In this document: positions 37,377-45,914 of the stretch, one piece after another
Position numbering within the stretch: position 1 is the stretch's first letter
Layout: every line of letters starts with the position of its first letter
Source: Falsigemmobacter intermedius
GTDB lineage: Bacteria > Pseudomonadota > Alphaproteobacteria > Rhodobacterales > Rhodobacteraceae
DNA length: 64,000 nt
Direction: 5' to 3'
Assembly (NCBI RefSeq): GCF_004054105.1
Contig: NZ_SBLC01000002.1
Coordinates: forward strand, 62,001-126,000
Position numbers and translations under genes: made by a program
Notes under the pieces: model-generated
Told to the model about the DNA's origin: nothing
Databases searched by the model: none
What the model saw: the letters and a program-made list of their open reading frames with translations, nothing else

Positions 37377-38747
37377 TTAAAGCAGCACCAGCGTGGCCAG
37401 CCCAAGGAAGCTGAAAAAGCCGATCACATCGGTCAGCGTCATCACAAAGGTGCCGGAAGCCAGCGCCGGATCGAGTTTCAGACGGTTCAGCACCAGAGGG
37501 ACCACCACCCCGGCCAGGGCCGCCACCGCAAGGTTGATGATCATGGCCGAGCCGATGACCGCACCCAGCCAGATATCCCTGCCATAAAAGGCCCAGGCCA
37601 TCATCCCCATGCAGAGCGCGAAGATCAGCCCGCTGATCAGGCCCACGGTCAGTTCCCGCCAGACCACCCGCGTCGCGTTTGACGAGGTCAGATCCCGCGT
37701 CGCAAGCGCGCGCACCGCCACCGTCAGACTTTGCGTCCCCGCGATTCCGCCCATAGAGGCCACGATGGGCATCAGCGCCGCCAGCGCCACAATGGCCGCG
37801 ATCGTGCCGTCAAAGAGCGAAATCACCAGGGCCGAGACATTGGCCGTCAGAAGGTTGATCCCAAGCCAGGGCAGACGCTGCTTCAGCGTCTCACCGACAC
37901 CGTCCGAGATCGAGCTTTCCTCGCCCACACCCGCCATGCGCAGCATGTCTTCTTCATGCTCTTCGTCGAGCACGTTGAGCGCGTCATCAATCGTGATCGC
38001 CCCCGCCAGCCGCCCGGCCGCATCAACGACCGGCAACGAGATCAGGTGATACTGCTTAAAGAGATAAGCGACATCCGCCTCGGGCATCTCGCCCTCAACG
38101 GTCCGGAAGCTGTCCTCCGCCAGATCCGCGAGCCGCGCATTGCGCCGCGCCGACAGCATCCGCCCAAGGGTCACATAGCCCTGAGGCCGCATCCGCGGAT
38201 CCACCAGGATCACATGATAGAACTGATCGGGCAGCCCGTCATGTTCGCGCAGGTAATCAATGGCTTCGCCCACGGTCCAATGCAGGGGCGCCGTCACCAC
38301 TTCGCGCTGCATCAGACGGCCGGCGGAATATTCCGGATAGGCCATCGACTGCTCAACCGCGGCGCGGTCATCCGCCTCAAGCGCCTCAAGGATCAGCTCC
38401 TGAGCGGGCTCTTCCAGGTCTTCAAGGATGTCGACCACATCGTCGGTATCAAGCTCGCGCACCGCCCCCGCCAGAACCGCGGGTTCCAGCTGTCCGATGA
38501 CCTCCTCGCGCAGGCTTTCATCCAGCTCGGAAAGCACCTCGCCGTCGATCTCACCGCCCCAGAGCGCCAGCAGATCGCTTCGCTCCTGCGGGCGGATCTG
38601 TTCAAGAACGTCCGCGATATCGGCGGGGTGCAGCGGCTCGAGCAGTGCGGTCAGCTGTGCCGCATCCCCGGCTTCGACCGCTGCGCGGATCTGGTCGATC
38701 AGTATCCGCTCTGCGCCGCCCCGTGTGGTGTCATTTTCCGTACTCAT
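37377..38747 (-). CDS. mgtE: Magnesium transporter MgtE
   Basis: A 456-residue Mg2+ channel. The cytosolic N-domain (helical superhelix, residues about 15-130, LHPADIADVLEQI) is followed by two CBS domains (about 135-255) and a C-terminal five-helix pore with the family signature PIVASMGGIAGTQSLTVAVRAL. The start is ATG 38747 with AGGAG 7 nt upstream; a GTG one codon earlier is less well placed. No Mg2+ riboswitch could be recognised in the 126-bp upstream region. Confidence 0.95.
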   Translation of the reverse strand: MSTENDTTRGGAERILIDQIRAAVEAGDAAQLTALLEPLHPADIADVLEQIRPQERSDLLALWGGEIDGEVLSELDESLREEVIGQLEPAVLAGAVRELDTDDVVDILEDLEEPAQELILEALEADDRAAVEQSMAYPEYSAGRLMQREVVTAPLHWTVGEAIDYLREHDGLPDQFYHVILVDPRMRPQGYVTLGRMLSARRNARLADLAEDSFRTVEGEMPEADVAYLFKQYHLISLPVVDAAGRLAGAITIDDALNVLDEEHEEDMLRMAGVGEESSISDGVGETLKQRLPWLGINLLTANVSALVISLFDGTIAAIVALAALMPIVASMGGIAGTQSLTVAVRALATRDLTSSNATRVVWRELTVGLISGLIFALCMGMMAWAFYGRDIWLGAVIGSAMIINLAVAALAGVVVPLVLNRLKLDPALASGTFVMTLTDVIGFFSFLGLATLVLL

Positions 38748-38876
38748 CACACATCTCCTGGTCGGCGGCCATTCGGGGGGACCATACCCAAAGGCTGTTT
38801 GCGCGAACAGAGCCCCCTCGTCAATTTTCTCCCGCGCTGGTAATGTTGAACGCAGAAATCAGGTAAGGGGTTCAAT

Positions 38877-40160
38877 ATGGCCGAAATTCTGACCGGGCAG
38901 GTGTTACAGTTCACCGCCGACCCCTTTCTGGCGGGTCCGGATGCGGCCCGGGTGGAAACCGATGGCGCACTTCTGATTGAAGGCGGCGTGATCCGCGCCG
39001 TGGGTCCGCGCGCGCAGATCCTGGCGGAACACCCCGGCGTTCCGGTGACCAGCTACGGCAACCACCTGATTTCTGCGGGCTTTGTCGACAGCCATGTGCA
39101 TTACCCGCAGACCGCGATCATCGCCTCCTGGGGCAAGCGGCTGATCGACTGGCTGAACGATTACACCTTCCCCGAAGAGACCCGCTTCGCCGATCAGGCC
39201 TATGCCGATGAGATTGCGAACCGCTATCTCGATCTGGTGCTGGCGCGGGGCACGACCACGGTCTGCTCTTATGCGACGATCCACCCCGAAAGCGTGGATG
39301 CGATTTTCAGCGCGGCACAAAAGCGCGGCATGCGGATTGCGGCGGGCAAAACCTGTATGGATGTGAACGCGCCCGACGGGCTGCGCGACACGGCGCAGTC
39401 CGCCCATGACGACAGCGCAAAGCTTCTCAACAAATGGCATCAGCTCGACCGGCTGAGCTATGTGATCACCCCGCGCTTTGCCCCGACCTCAACGCCCGAA
39501 CAGCTTGAGGCGCTCGGCTCGCTCTGGGCGGCCAATCCCTCCTGCCTCATGCAGACGCATCTCTCTGAGCAGACCGATGAGATCGAATGGGTGAAAACGC
39601 TCTACCCAGAGGCGCGGGATTATCTTGATATCTATGAGCGCTTTGGCCTTGTCGGGCCGGGCGCCCTCTTTGGTCATTCGATCTGGCTCGAAGAGCGCGA
39701 GAAGGCCAAACTTCTCGATATGGACTGCAGCCTGATCCATTGCCCGACGTCGAACACCTTTATCGGCTCGGGGCTTTTTGATCTGAGCGGGCTGAAAGCG
39801 GCAGGCCACCGCGTCGGCCTGGCCACCGACATCGGCGGCGGGTCGAACTTCTCGATGCTGCGCACCATGGCCTCGGCCTATGAGGTCGCGCAGCTGCGCC
39901 GCCACTCGATCCACCCGGCACAGCTTTGGTGGCTGGCCACCCAGGGCTCGGCCCGCGCGATGCGGATGGATGACCGTATCGGCAATATCGCCCCCGGCAT
40001 GGAGGCCGATCTGGTGGTGATCGATCTGGCCTCGACCCCCGCCATCGCCCAGGCGACCGCGCGGGCTGAGACGATCTGGCAGTCGGTTTTCCCAACGCAG
40101 ATCATGGGCGATGACCGCGCTGTGGTTGCGACCTATGTGAACGGAGCGCGCCTTGTCTGA
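38877..40160 (+). CDS. guaD: Guanine deaminase
   Basis: A 427-residue amidohydrolase that turns guanine into xanthine. The metal-binding motif is FVDSHVHYPQT; other conserved parts are the QTHLSEQTDEI and FGHSIWLEERE stretches, the CPTSNTFIGSGLF loop, and GLATDIGGGSNFSMLRTM. The start is ATG 38877. The downstream transporter starts inside its last codons, implying that purine catabolism and uptake are expressed together. Confidence 0.95.
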   Translation: MAEILTGQVLQFTADPFLAGPDAARVETDGALLIEGGVIRAVGPRAQILAEHPGVPVTSYGNHLISAGFVDSHVHYPQTAIIASWGKRLIDWLNDYTFPEETRFADQAYADEIANRYLDLVLARGTTTVCSYATIHPESVDAIFSAAQKRGMRIAAGKTCMDVNAPDGLRDTAQSAHDDSAKLLNKWHQLDRLSYVITPRFAPTSTPEQLEALGSLWAANPSCLMQTHLSEQTDEIEWVKTLYPEARDYLDIYERFGLVGPGALFGHSIWLEEREKAKLLDMDCSLIHCPTSNTFIGSGLFDLSGLKAAGHRVGLATDIGGGSNFSMLRTMASAYEVAQLRRHSIHPAQLWWLATQGSARAMRMDDRIGNIAPGMEADLVVIDLASTPAIAQATARAETIWQSVFPTQIMGDDRAVVATYVNGARLV

Positions 40161-41379
40161 TCATCCGTCATCTGATTACCGGTCATCAGATCCCACGGGC
40201 GGCGCTCATGCAGCGCGTCTGACCATGCTGCTCTGCTGGATCGCGGTCGTGCTCGACGGCTTTGATCTGGTGGTGCTCGGCGCGCTGATCCCGCCCCTCA
40301 CCGGCGGCGCTTCGCCCTTTATGAGCACGGCAGAGGCCACCGCTGTCTCGACCCTCAGCCTTGTGGGGATGACCCTCGGGGCCATCAGCACCGGCACGCT
40401 GACGGCGCGTCTGGGCCGTCGCCGGGTGATGCTGGCCACAGTGTTTTCCTTCTCGCTTTTCACCCTTGCCTGCGCCTTTGCGCAAAGCTGGATCAGCCTT
40501 GCGGCTTTCCGCTTTCTGGCCGGGATGGGGCTGGGCGCCTGCCTTCCGACCGCGATGTCGCTGGTGACAAGCGCCGCAAAGGGCCGCTCGGGTGCGGCCA
40601 CCACCACGCTGATGACGGGCTATCACGTCGGCGCAGTCAGCACCGCGCTGCTGGCGCTGATCTTCCTGCCGGAACCCGGCTGGCGGGCGATGTTCGTGGC
40701 TGGCGCGGTGCCGGGCTTTGTGCTGACCCTGGCGCTTTATCTGTGGCTGCCGCAGGACAGCCTGTTGCATGAGGGCCCGAAAGCGGCCCCCCGCACCGGT
40801 GCGGCGGAACTGCTCAGCCCGGCGCGGCGGGTGCAGACCCTGGCCATCTGCGTGACCTCATTCATGGGGCTGATCCTGGTTTACGGGCTGAACACCTGGC
40901 TGCCGCAGCTGATGATCTCGGCGGGCTATGATCTGGCGGGCGGGCTGTGGCTTCTTTTGCTGATGAACGCCGGGGCCATCGTCGGCCTGCTGGTCTCCGG
41001 GCGGATCGGGGACCGGATCGGGCTGAAGGCGGCGACCGTTTTGTGGTTCGCTCTGGGCGGGCTGCTGCTGGCGTCTTTGTCGGTGAAAATGGCGCCCTGG
41101 CTGCTGAATCCGGTGGTTTTCCTGACGGGGAGCATCGTCTTTTCCGCGCAGGTTCTCGTCTATGCCTATACCGCTGCAGCCCATCCGGATGGTCTGCGCG
41201 CGGCAGCCCTGGGCTGGGCGGCAGGCATCGGTCGTATCGGCGCGATCATGGGTCCGCTGATCGGCGGCACGCTGGTCACCTTTGGCATCGGCCACCCCTG
41301 GGGCTTTTACGTCTTCGCGGCTGTGGGCGCGCTCGCCGCAACGGCAGCACTTCTGTGGCGCCCCGCACCAAAGGGTTGA
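40153..41379 (+). CDS. MFS transporter, aromatic acid:H+ symporter (AAHS) type
   Basis: A 408-residue, 12-helix major facilitator protein. The AAHS signature DGFDLVVLGALIPPL occurs in the first helix, GTLTARLGRRRVML in loop 2-3 (the MFS G-x-x-x-D/G-R-x-G-R-R motif), and a related GRIGDRIGLKAA in the second half. AAHS members normally import aromatic acids such as benzoate or protocatechuate. The TTG start at 40153 has GGAG 6 nt upstream and overlaps the guaD stop, so a purine-related substrate should be considered. Confidence 0.83.
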   Translation: MSDHPSSDYRSSDPTGGAHAARLTMLLCWIAVVLDGFDLVVLGALIPPLTGGASPFMSTAEATAVSTLSLVGMTLGAISTGTLTARLGRRRVMLATVFSFSLFTLACAFAQSWISLAAFRFLAGMGLGACLPTAMSLVTSAAKGRSGAATTTLMTGYHVGAVSTALLALIFLPEPGWRAMFVAGAVPGFVLTLALYLWLPQDSLLHEGPKAAPRTGAAELLSPARRVQTLAICVTSFMGLILVYGLNTWLPQLMISAGYDLAGGLWLLLLMNAGAIVGLLVSGRIGDRIGLKAATVLWFALGGLLLASLSVKMAPWLLNPVVFLTGSIVFSAQVLVYAYTAAAHPDGLRAAALGWAAGIGRIGAIMGPLIGGTLVTFGIGHPWGFYVFAAVGALAATAALLWRPAPKG

Positions 41380-41523
41380 GACCGGAACTCGCGGCTCCCT
41401 GAGCGGGTTATCCCCCTGCTCAGGGGCCTCACAGCGCCGGACCCGTCCGGCGCGTCACATTTTCTGCCGATGTCCCCGGGCGCGAGTGCTTGATCCGGTA
41501 ACATTTTTATAAAGGCAGCTGAT

Positions 41524-43572
41524 ATGACGCGAGCCCCCTATGAGACTCGGACCGGCCATGCCGGTGAAACCCAGCAGATCGGGGGAGAGCCCCTGACCAG
41601 CAATCACGGTATCCCCTTTTCGGACAATCAGAACAGCCTCAAAGCCGGAGCCCGCGGGCCAACGCTTCTTGAAGATTTCCTGCTGCGCGAGAAGATCTTT
41701 CACTTTGACCATGAGCGCATCCCTGAGCGGATCGTTCATGCCCGCGGCTCGGTCGCCCATGGCGAATTTGAATGCACCGATCCGATCCCGGACCTCAGCC
41801 GCGCAAAGCTTTTCTCAAAAAAGGGTAAAAAGACCCCGCTGATCGCGCGGTTTTCCACCGTTGCCGGCGGTGCAGGCTCGGTCGATACGCCGCGCGACGT
41901 GCGCGGCTTTGCGGTGAAATTCTACACCGAAGAGGGCAACTGGGATCTGGTGGGCAATAACATCCCCGTCTTCTTCATTCAGGATGCGATCAAATTCCCC
42001 GATCTGATCCATGCCGTGAAGATGGAGGCCGATCGCGGCTATCCGCAGGCGGCCTCTGCCCATGACACCTTCTGGGATTTCGTCTCCCTGATGCCCGAGA
42101 CCATGCACACGCTGATCTGGGCCATGTCAGACCGCGCCATTCCGCGCAGCCTGCGGATGATGGAGGGCTTTGGCGTTCACACCTTTAAGCTGGTGAACGA
42201 CCAGGGGGTTGAGCATTTCGTGAAATTCCACTGGCGCCCGCGTCTTGGCACGCAAAGCCTGGTCTGGGACGAAAGCGCGAAGCTGCAGGGCGCGGATAAT
42301 GACTTCCACCGCCGTGATCTTTTTGAAGCGATCGCCGCGGGCGACTTCCCCGAGTGGGATCTGGCAGTCCAGGTCTTTGACCAGGAGCTCGCGGACAGCC
42401 TGCCCTATGATGTGCTCGATGCCACCAAAATCATCCCCGAAGAGGTGGTGCCGCTGCGGGTGATCGGGAAAATGACCCTCAACCGCAATCCCGACAACCA
42501 TTTCGCCGAGAATGAGCAGCTGGCCTTCCTGCCCTCGAATGTGGTGCCGGGGATCGATTTCTCGGATGATCCGCTGCTGCACGGGCGGCTCTTTTCCTAT
42601 CTCGACACGCAGAAATCGCGGCTTGGCACGACGAATTTTCACCAGATCCCGGTGAATGCGCCGAAGTGCCCCTATGCCAATATGATGCGCGACGGCATGA
42701 TGCAGACCCATGTCCATAAGGGCCGCGCCAATTATGAGCCGAATTCGCTCGATCAGGCGGGGGAAGATCCGGGGCCGCGCGCACAGACCAGCGGCTTTGC
42801 CACCGCCCGTCAGCAGGTCAGCGGCGAGAAGACCCGCGACCGCTCGGAGACCTTTGGTGACACCTACAGCCAGCCTCGGATGTATTGGAACTCGCTGACC
42901 CCGAATGAGCAGGCTCATACCGCTTCGGCCTATGTCTTTGAGCTTTCCAAGGTCAGCCTGCCCCATGTGGTTGAGCGCACGCTGAGCCATCTCTCGGCCA
43001 TCCACCCCGATCTCGGCAAGCGCGTGGCCGATGGCCTCGGGGTGCCGCCCGCCAAACCGGCCGAGACGAAGTTCCCGGCCCGCAATCTGGGCACCTCTGA
43101 CGCGCTGTCGATTCAGAAGAAATGGCCCGCCACGCTGAAGGGGCGCAAAGTGGGGCTTTTGTTTGCCGAAGGCTCTGACAAAGCGTCTATCGACAAGCTG
43201 AAGGCTGAGATTGAGGCAGAGGGTGGCACCGTCTTCACCGTGGCCCCCAAAGTCGGACCGCTGAAACTGAAGGGTGGCGAGATGAAGGCCGATGGTCAGC
43301 TTGCAGGCAGCCCCTCGGTGCTTTTTGACGCCATCGCGATGATTATGATGCCCGATCAGGCCGATAAGCTGATGAAGGATGCCGCCTGCATCGCCTGGGT
43401 CTCAGACGCCTGGGCGCATCTGAAGGCGATTGGCCATTGCCCCGGCAGCAAGCGCATTCTCGACAAAGCGGGGATTGAGCCCGATGAGGGCGTCGGCCCC
43501 AATGAGGGCCTGGCGGAACGGGCAAAGCTTCGCTACTGGGACCGCGAGCCGAAACTGCGCGATCTGGCATAA
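41524..43572 (+). CDS. katE: Large-subunit catalase (HPII type)
   Basis: A 682-residue clade 2 catalase that splits hydrogen peroxide. The active-site His lies in [16 protein letters not shown], the distal Asn in [20 protein letters not shown], and the heme-ligand Tyr in [15 protein letters not shown]. Residues about 530-680 form the flavodoxin/DJ-1-like C-terminal domain of large catalases ([13 protein letters not shown]). The start is ATG 41524. It is a single gene with a terminator; clade 2 catalases are often stress-sigma or OxyR controlled, but no such site was recognised. Confidence 0.97.
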   Translation: MTRAPYETRTGHAGETQQIGGEPLTSNHGIPFSDNQNSLKAGARGPTLLEDFLLREKIFHFDHERIPERIVHARGSVAHGEFECTDPIPDLSRAKLFSKKGKKTPLIARFSTVAGGAGSVDTPRDVRGFAVKFYTEEGNWDLVGNNIPVFFIQDAIKFPDLIHAVKMEADRGYPQAASAHDTFWDFVSLMPETMHTLIWAMSDRAIPRSLRMMEGFGVHTFKLVNDQGVEHFVKFHWRPRLGTQSLVWDESAKLQGADNDFHRRDLFEAIAAGDFPEWDLAVQVFDQELADSLPYDVLDATKIIPEEVVPLRVIGKMTLNRNPDNHFAENEQLAFLPSNVVPGIDFSDDPLLHGRLFSYLDTQKSRLGTTNFHQIPVNAPKCPYANMMRDGMMQTHVHKGRANYEPNSLDQAGEDPGPRAQTSGFATARQQVSGEKTRDRSETFGDTYSQPRMYWNSLTPNEQAHTASAYVFELSKVSLPHVVERTLSHLSAIHPDLGKRVADGLGVPPAKPAETKFPARNLGTSDALSIQKKWPATLKGRKVGLLFAEGSDKASIDKLKAEIEAEGGTVFTVAPKVGPLKLKGGEMKADGQLAGSPSVLFDAIAMIMMPDQADKLMKDAACIAWVSDAWAHLKAIGHCPGSKRILDKAGIEPDEGVGPNEGLAERAKLRYWDREPKLRDLA

Positions 43573-43575
43573 CGA

Positions 43576-43608
43576 AAAAGGCCCCCCGATCCGGGGGGCC
43601 TTTCTTCT
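43576..43608. terminator. Bidirectional terminator between katE and terC
   Basis: AAAGGCCCCCC and GGGGGGCCTTT pair around a GATCC loop, with A-rich and T-rich flanks on the two sides. It can serve katE (plus) and the TerC-family gene (minus). Confidence 0.9.
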
Positions 43609-44583
43609 TCAGACCTTTTCAGGCGCTTTGGTTTTCACCAGCGAGACGATCACACCGGCGGCCAGGATCGAGAAGGTAATCCCCAGCGACCACATCGGCG
43701 GAAACTTCTCCCATCCCATCAGATCGGCGATGAAGAGTTTTGATCCGATGAATATCAGCAGAACTGAGAGCGCATATTTCAGATAGGCAAAGCGGTGCAG
43801 GATCGCCGAGAGCGCGAAGTAAAGGGCGCGCAGACCAAGAATCGCAAAGATATTCGAGGAATAGACGATGAAAGGATCAGTGGTGATCGTAAACACCGCC
43901 GGAACCGAGTCGACCGCGAAGATCAGATCGGCAAATTCAATCATCACCAGCGCCAGCAGCAGGGGCGTGGCATGGGTCACAACCTTACCCGCAGCATCCG
44001 GCAGCTTCACCAGAAAGCGGTTGCCATGCAGCTCTTCCGTCACCCGCAGCTTTGACTTCGCAAAACGCAGGATCGGATTTTTGCTCAGATCCGGCTCTTC
44101 GTCGTCTTTGGCAAAGAGCATCTTAATGCCGGTAAAGATCAGGAAGAGCGCGAAGATATAGAGCACCCAGTGATAATTCGCGACAATCCCCGCCCCAAGG
44201 CCGATCATAATGCCGCGCAGCACGATCACACCAAGGATGCCCCAGAACAGCACCCGGTGCTGGTATTTCCGCGGGATCGCAAAGAAGCTGAAGATCAGCG
44301 CGATGACGAAGATATTGTCGAGCGCGAGGGTTTTCTCGATCACAAAGGCCGTCAGATAGGCCGCCGTCGCCTCAGGCGTCATCTGCCACCAGACGAAGCC
44401 CGAGAAGGCAAGACCAATCGAGATATAAAAGGCCGACATCTTCAGGCTCGCGCCGATTTCGATCTCGCGGTCTTCTTTGTTGAAGACACCCAGATCCAGC
44501 GCCAGCAGCGTCAGAACCGCGCCCATGAACACCAGCCACATCCAGACCGGCGTTCCCATAAAAATGCTGGTTAAGAAGTCCAA
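43609..44583 (-). CDS. TerC/Alx-family manganese exporter-like protein
   Basis: A 324-residue membrane protein with about nine segments. The two family motifs with acidic residues inside the membrane are present: FVIEKTLALDNIFVIALIF and MIEFADLIFAVDSVPAVFTI. Alx and related TerC proteins export Mn2+ and help metalate secreted proteins. A loop at about 155-185 is charged (AKDDEEPDLSKNP). The start is a TTG at 44583; the AGGGG ribosome site lies at the end of a small upstream ORF whose stop is 3 nt away. Confidence 0.9.
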   Translation of the reverse strand: MDFLTSIFMGTPVWMWLVFMGAVLTLLALDLGVFNKEDREIEIGASLKMSAFYISIGLAFSGFVWWQMTPEATAAYLTAFVIEKTLALDNIFVIALIFSFFAIPRKYQHRVLFWGILGVIVLRGIMIGLGAGIVANYHWVLYIFALFLIFTGIKMLFAKDDEEPDLSKNPILRFAKSKLRVTEELHGNRFLVKLPDAAGKVVTHATPLLLALVMIEFADLIFAVDSVPAVFTITTDPFIVYSSNIFAILGLRALYFALSAILHRFAYLKYALSVLLIFIGSKLFIADLMGWEKFPPMWSLGITFSILAAGVIVSLVKTKAPEKV

Positions 44584-44586
44584 AGC

Positions 44587-44766
44587 TTACCCCTGTTTAC
44601 ACCATTTATCCGGTGTCAGGTCGGGATCGCAGGGATCGGCCCGACTCCGGCTTTGCCAGAGTGGTCCGACATCACAGCCGATCGGCTGCCAGAGGGGCCC
44701 GGTCCACTCCTGCCAGATGGGAAGGCTGCGAAAAGGTTCAAGGGGCGGGCCGCGAAAAAATCGCAA
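44587..44766 (-). CDS. Candidate 59-residue small ORF upstream of terC
   Basis: A short ORF starting at TTG 44766 and ending TAA 3 nt before the terC start. Its product has an R-rich N-terminus (MRFFRGPPLEPF) and three spaced PxWQ motifs (LPIWQEW, GPLWQPIG, GPLWQSRS), plus three Cys and four Trp-rich positions. No family was recognised. The tight coupling and repeated motif suggest a real peptide or a leader controlling terC, but the TTG start lacks a strong ribosome site, so translation is uncertain. Confidence 0.4.
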   Translation of the reverse strand: MRFFRGPPLEPFRSLPIWQEWTGPLWQPIGCDVGPLWQSRSRADPCDPDLTPDKWCKQG

Positions 44767-44822
44767 AGGAGTTCCGGATGGAGGTCGTTTTAAAGACCGG
44801 GCGGCTGAGCTGAATTTTCCTC

Positions 44823-44851
44823 TTGCACCCGCCTGCGCGGCAGCCTAAACA
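44823..44851 (+). promoter_or_regulatory. Promoter of tRNA-Gly copy 1
   Basis: TTGCAC (44823-44828), a 17-bp spacer, and TAAACA (44846-44851), ending 14 nt before the tRNA. The four later units have the same element with TAAATA. Confidence 0.7.
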
Positions 44852-44865
44852 CCCCCTCACAGAGA

Positions 44866-44940
44866 GCGGGCGTAGCTCAGGGGTAGAGCATAACCTTGCC
44901 AAGGTTAGGGTCGGGCGTTCGAATCGCCTCGCCCGCTCCA
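44866..44940 (+). tRNA. tRNA-Gly(GCC), copy 1
   Basis: A 75-nt tRNA. The acceptor stem GCGGGCG pairs with CGCCCGC, the anticodon loop is TTGCCAA (GCC, reading GGC/GGU), the T-loop is TTCGAAT, and the CCA is encoded. It is identical to the other four copies. Confidence 0.98.
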
Positions 44941-44944
44941 GTTT

Positions 44945-44974
44945 AAAAAAGCCATCCTTCGGGATGGCTTTTTT
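44945..44974 (+). terminator. Terminator of tRNA-Gly copy 1
   Basis: GCCATCC-TTCG-GGATGGC flanked by A6 and T6; a strong intrinsic terminator 4 bp after the tRNA. Confidence 0.95.
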
Positions 44975-45043
44975 AATTTCCGCCCACCCTGTTCCTTCTG
45001 TCAGAAAAATCGCCAAGCCCGCGTTATCGGTGCATTTTTCCTC

Positions 45044-45072
45044 TTGCACCCACCCGCGTCGCCGCCTAAATA
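45044..45072 (+). promoter_or_regulatory. Promoter of tRNA-Gly copy 2
   Basis: TTGCAC-N17-TAAATA, with the -10 at 45067-45072. Confidence 0.7.
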
Positions 45073-45086
45073 CCGCCTCACAGAGA

Positions 45087-45161
45087 GCGGGCGTAGCTCA
45101 GGGGTAGAGCATAACCTTGCCAAGGTTAGGGTCGGGCGTTCGAATCGCCTCGCCCGCTCCA
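45087..45161 (+). tRNA. tRNA-Gly(GCC), copy 2
   Basis: Identical to copy 1 over all 75 nt, with anticodon GCC and encoded CCA. Confidence 0.98.
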
Positions 45162-45165
45162 GTTT

Positions 45166-45195
45166 AAAAAAGCCATCCTTCGGGATGGCTTTTTT
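45166..45195 (+). terminator. Terminator of tRNA-Gly copy 2
   Basis: Same TTCG-loop hairpin with T6 as copy 1. Confidence 0.95.
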
Positions 45196-45264
45196 AATTT
45201 CCGCCCACCCTGTTCCTTCTGTCAGAAAAATCGCCAAGCCCGCGTTATCGGTGCATTTTTCCTC

Positions 45265-45293
45265 TTGCACCCACCCGCGTCGCCGCCTAAATA
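45265..45293 (+). promoter_or_regulatory. Promoter of tRNA-Gly copy 3
   Basis: TTGCAC-N17-TAAATA, spacer identical to that of copy 2. Confidence 0.7.
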
Positions 45294-45307
45294 CCGCCTC
45301 ACAGAGA

Positions 45308-45382
45308 GCGGGCGTAGCTCAGGGGTAGAGCATAACCTTGCCAAGGTTAGGGTCGGGCGTTCGAATCGCCTCGCCCGCTCCA
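45308..45382 (+). tRNA. tRNA-Gly(GCC), copy 3
   Basis: Identical to copy 1 over all 75 nt, with anticodon GCC and encoded CCA. Confidence 0.98.
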
Positions 45383-45386
45383 GTTT

Positions 45387-45416
45387 AAAAAAGCCATCCT
45401 TCGGGATGGCTTTTTT
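45387..45416 (+). terminator. Terminator of tRNA-Gly copy 3
   Basis: Same TTCG-loop hairpin with T6 as copy 1. Confidence 0.95.
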
Positions 45417-45485
45417 AATTTCCGCCCACCCTGTTCCTCCTGTCAGAAAAATCGCCAAGTCCGTGTTATCGGTGCATTTTTCCTC

Positions 45486-45514
45486 TTGCACGCTCCCGCG
45501 CGCAGGCCTAAATA
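45486..45514 (+). promoter_or_regulatory. Promoter of tRNA-Gly copy 4
   Basis: TTGCAC-N17-TAAATA with a different spacer sequence (GCTCCCGCGCGCAGGCC) from copies 2 and 3. Confidence 0.7.
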
Positions 45515-45528
45515 CCCCCTCACAGAGA

Positions 45529-45603
45529 GCGGGCGTAGCTCAGGGGTAGAGCATAACCTTGCCAAGGTTAGGGTCGGGCGTTCGAATCGCCTCGCCCGCT
45601 CCA
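45529..45603 (+). tRNA. tRNA-Gly(GCC), copy 4
   Basis: Identical to copy 1 over all 75 nt, with anticodon GCC and encoded CCA. Confidence 0.98.
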
Positions 45604-45607
45604 GTTT

Positions 45608-45637
45608 AAAAAAGCCATCCTTCGGGATGGCTTTTTT
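45608..45637 (+). terminator. Terminator of tRNA-Gly copy 4
   Basis: Same TTCG-loop hairpin with T6 as copy 1. Confidence 0.95.
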
Positions 45638-45706
45638 AATTTCCGCCCACCCTGTTCCTCCTGTCAGAAAAATCGCCAAGTCCGTGTTATCGGTGCATTT
45701 TTCCTC

Positions 45707-45735
45707 TTGCACGCTCCCGCGCGCAGGCCTAAATA
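45707..45735 (+). promoter_or_regulatory. Promoter of tRNA-Gly copy 5
   Basis: TTGCAC-N17-TAAATA, spacer identical to that of copy 4. Confidence 0.7.
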
Positions 45736-45749
45736 CCCCCTCACAGAGA

Positions 45750-45824
45750 GCGGGCGTAGCTCAGGGGTAGAGCATAACCTTGCCAAGGTTAGGGTCGGGC
45801 GTTCGAATCGCCTCGCCCGCTCCA
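45750..45824 (+). tRNA. tRNA-Gly(GCC), copy 5
   Basis: Identical to copy 1 over all 75 nt, with anticodon GCC and encoded CCA; last copy of the array. Confidence 0.98.
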
Positions 45825-45828
45825 GTTT

Positions 45829-45858
45829 AAAAAAGCCATCCTTCGGGATGGCTTTTTT
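45829..45858 (+). terminator. Terminator of tRNA-Gly copy 5
   Basis: Same TTCG-loop hairpin with T6; sequence similarity to the array ends just after it. Confidence 0.95.
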
Positions 45859-45914
45859 AATTTCCGGGAACGCCCTGCCCCGCCTGGCGTTATCGCCCCA
45901 TCAGGGGGGCAAGC

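Larger units (their letters stand above)
44855..45858 (+). repeat. Five tandem 221-bp tRNA-Gly units
   Basis: Five copies with an exact 221-bp period, each holding a promoter, tRNA-Gly(GCC), and intrinsic terminator. Tissue between them falls into two types: the spacers after copies 1 and 2 are alike (AAGCCCGCG, TTGCACCCACC), as are those after copies 3 and 4 (AAGTCCGTG, TTGCACGCTCC). This pattern fits successive unequal crossing-over. Open readings of 89-94 residues across the units are artefacts of the repeated tRNAs. Confidence 0.95.

Noticed and set aside
38751-38876. Mg2+ riboswitch before mgtE
   Set aside because: The 126-bp spacer is too short and lacks M-box features.
44584-44822. 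yybP-ykoY (Mn2+) riboswitch upstream of terC
   Set aside because: The conserved GGGGAGUA and three-way-junction features could not be found; the region reads better as a small ORF.
44855-45858. CRISPR-like array
   Set aside because: The unit is 221 bp, contains a tRNA gene, and spacers are near-identical; no cas genes nearby.
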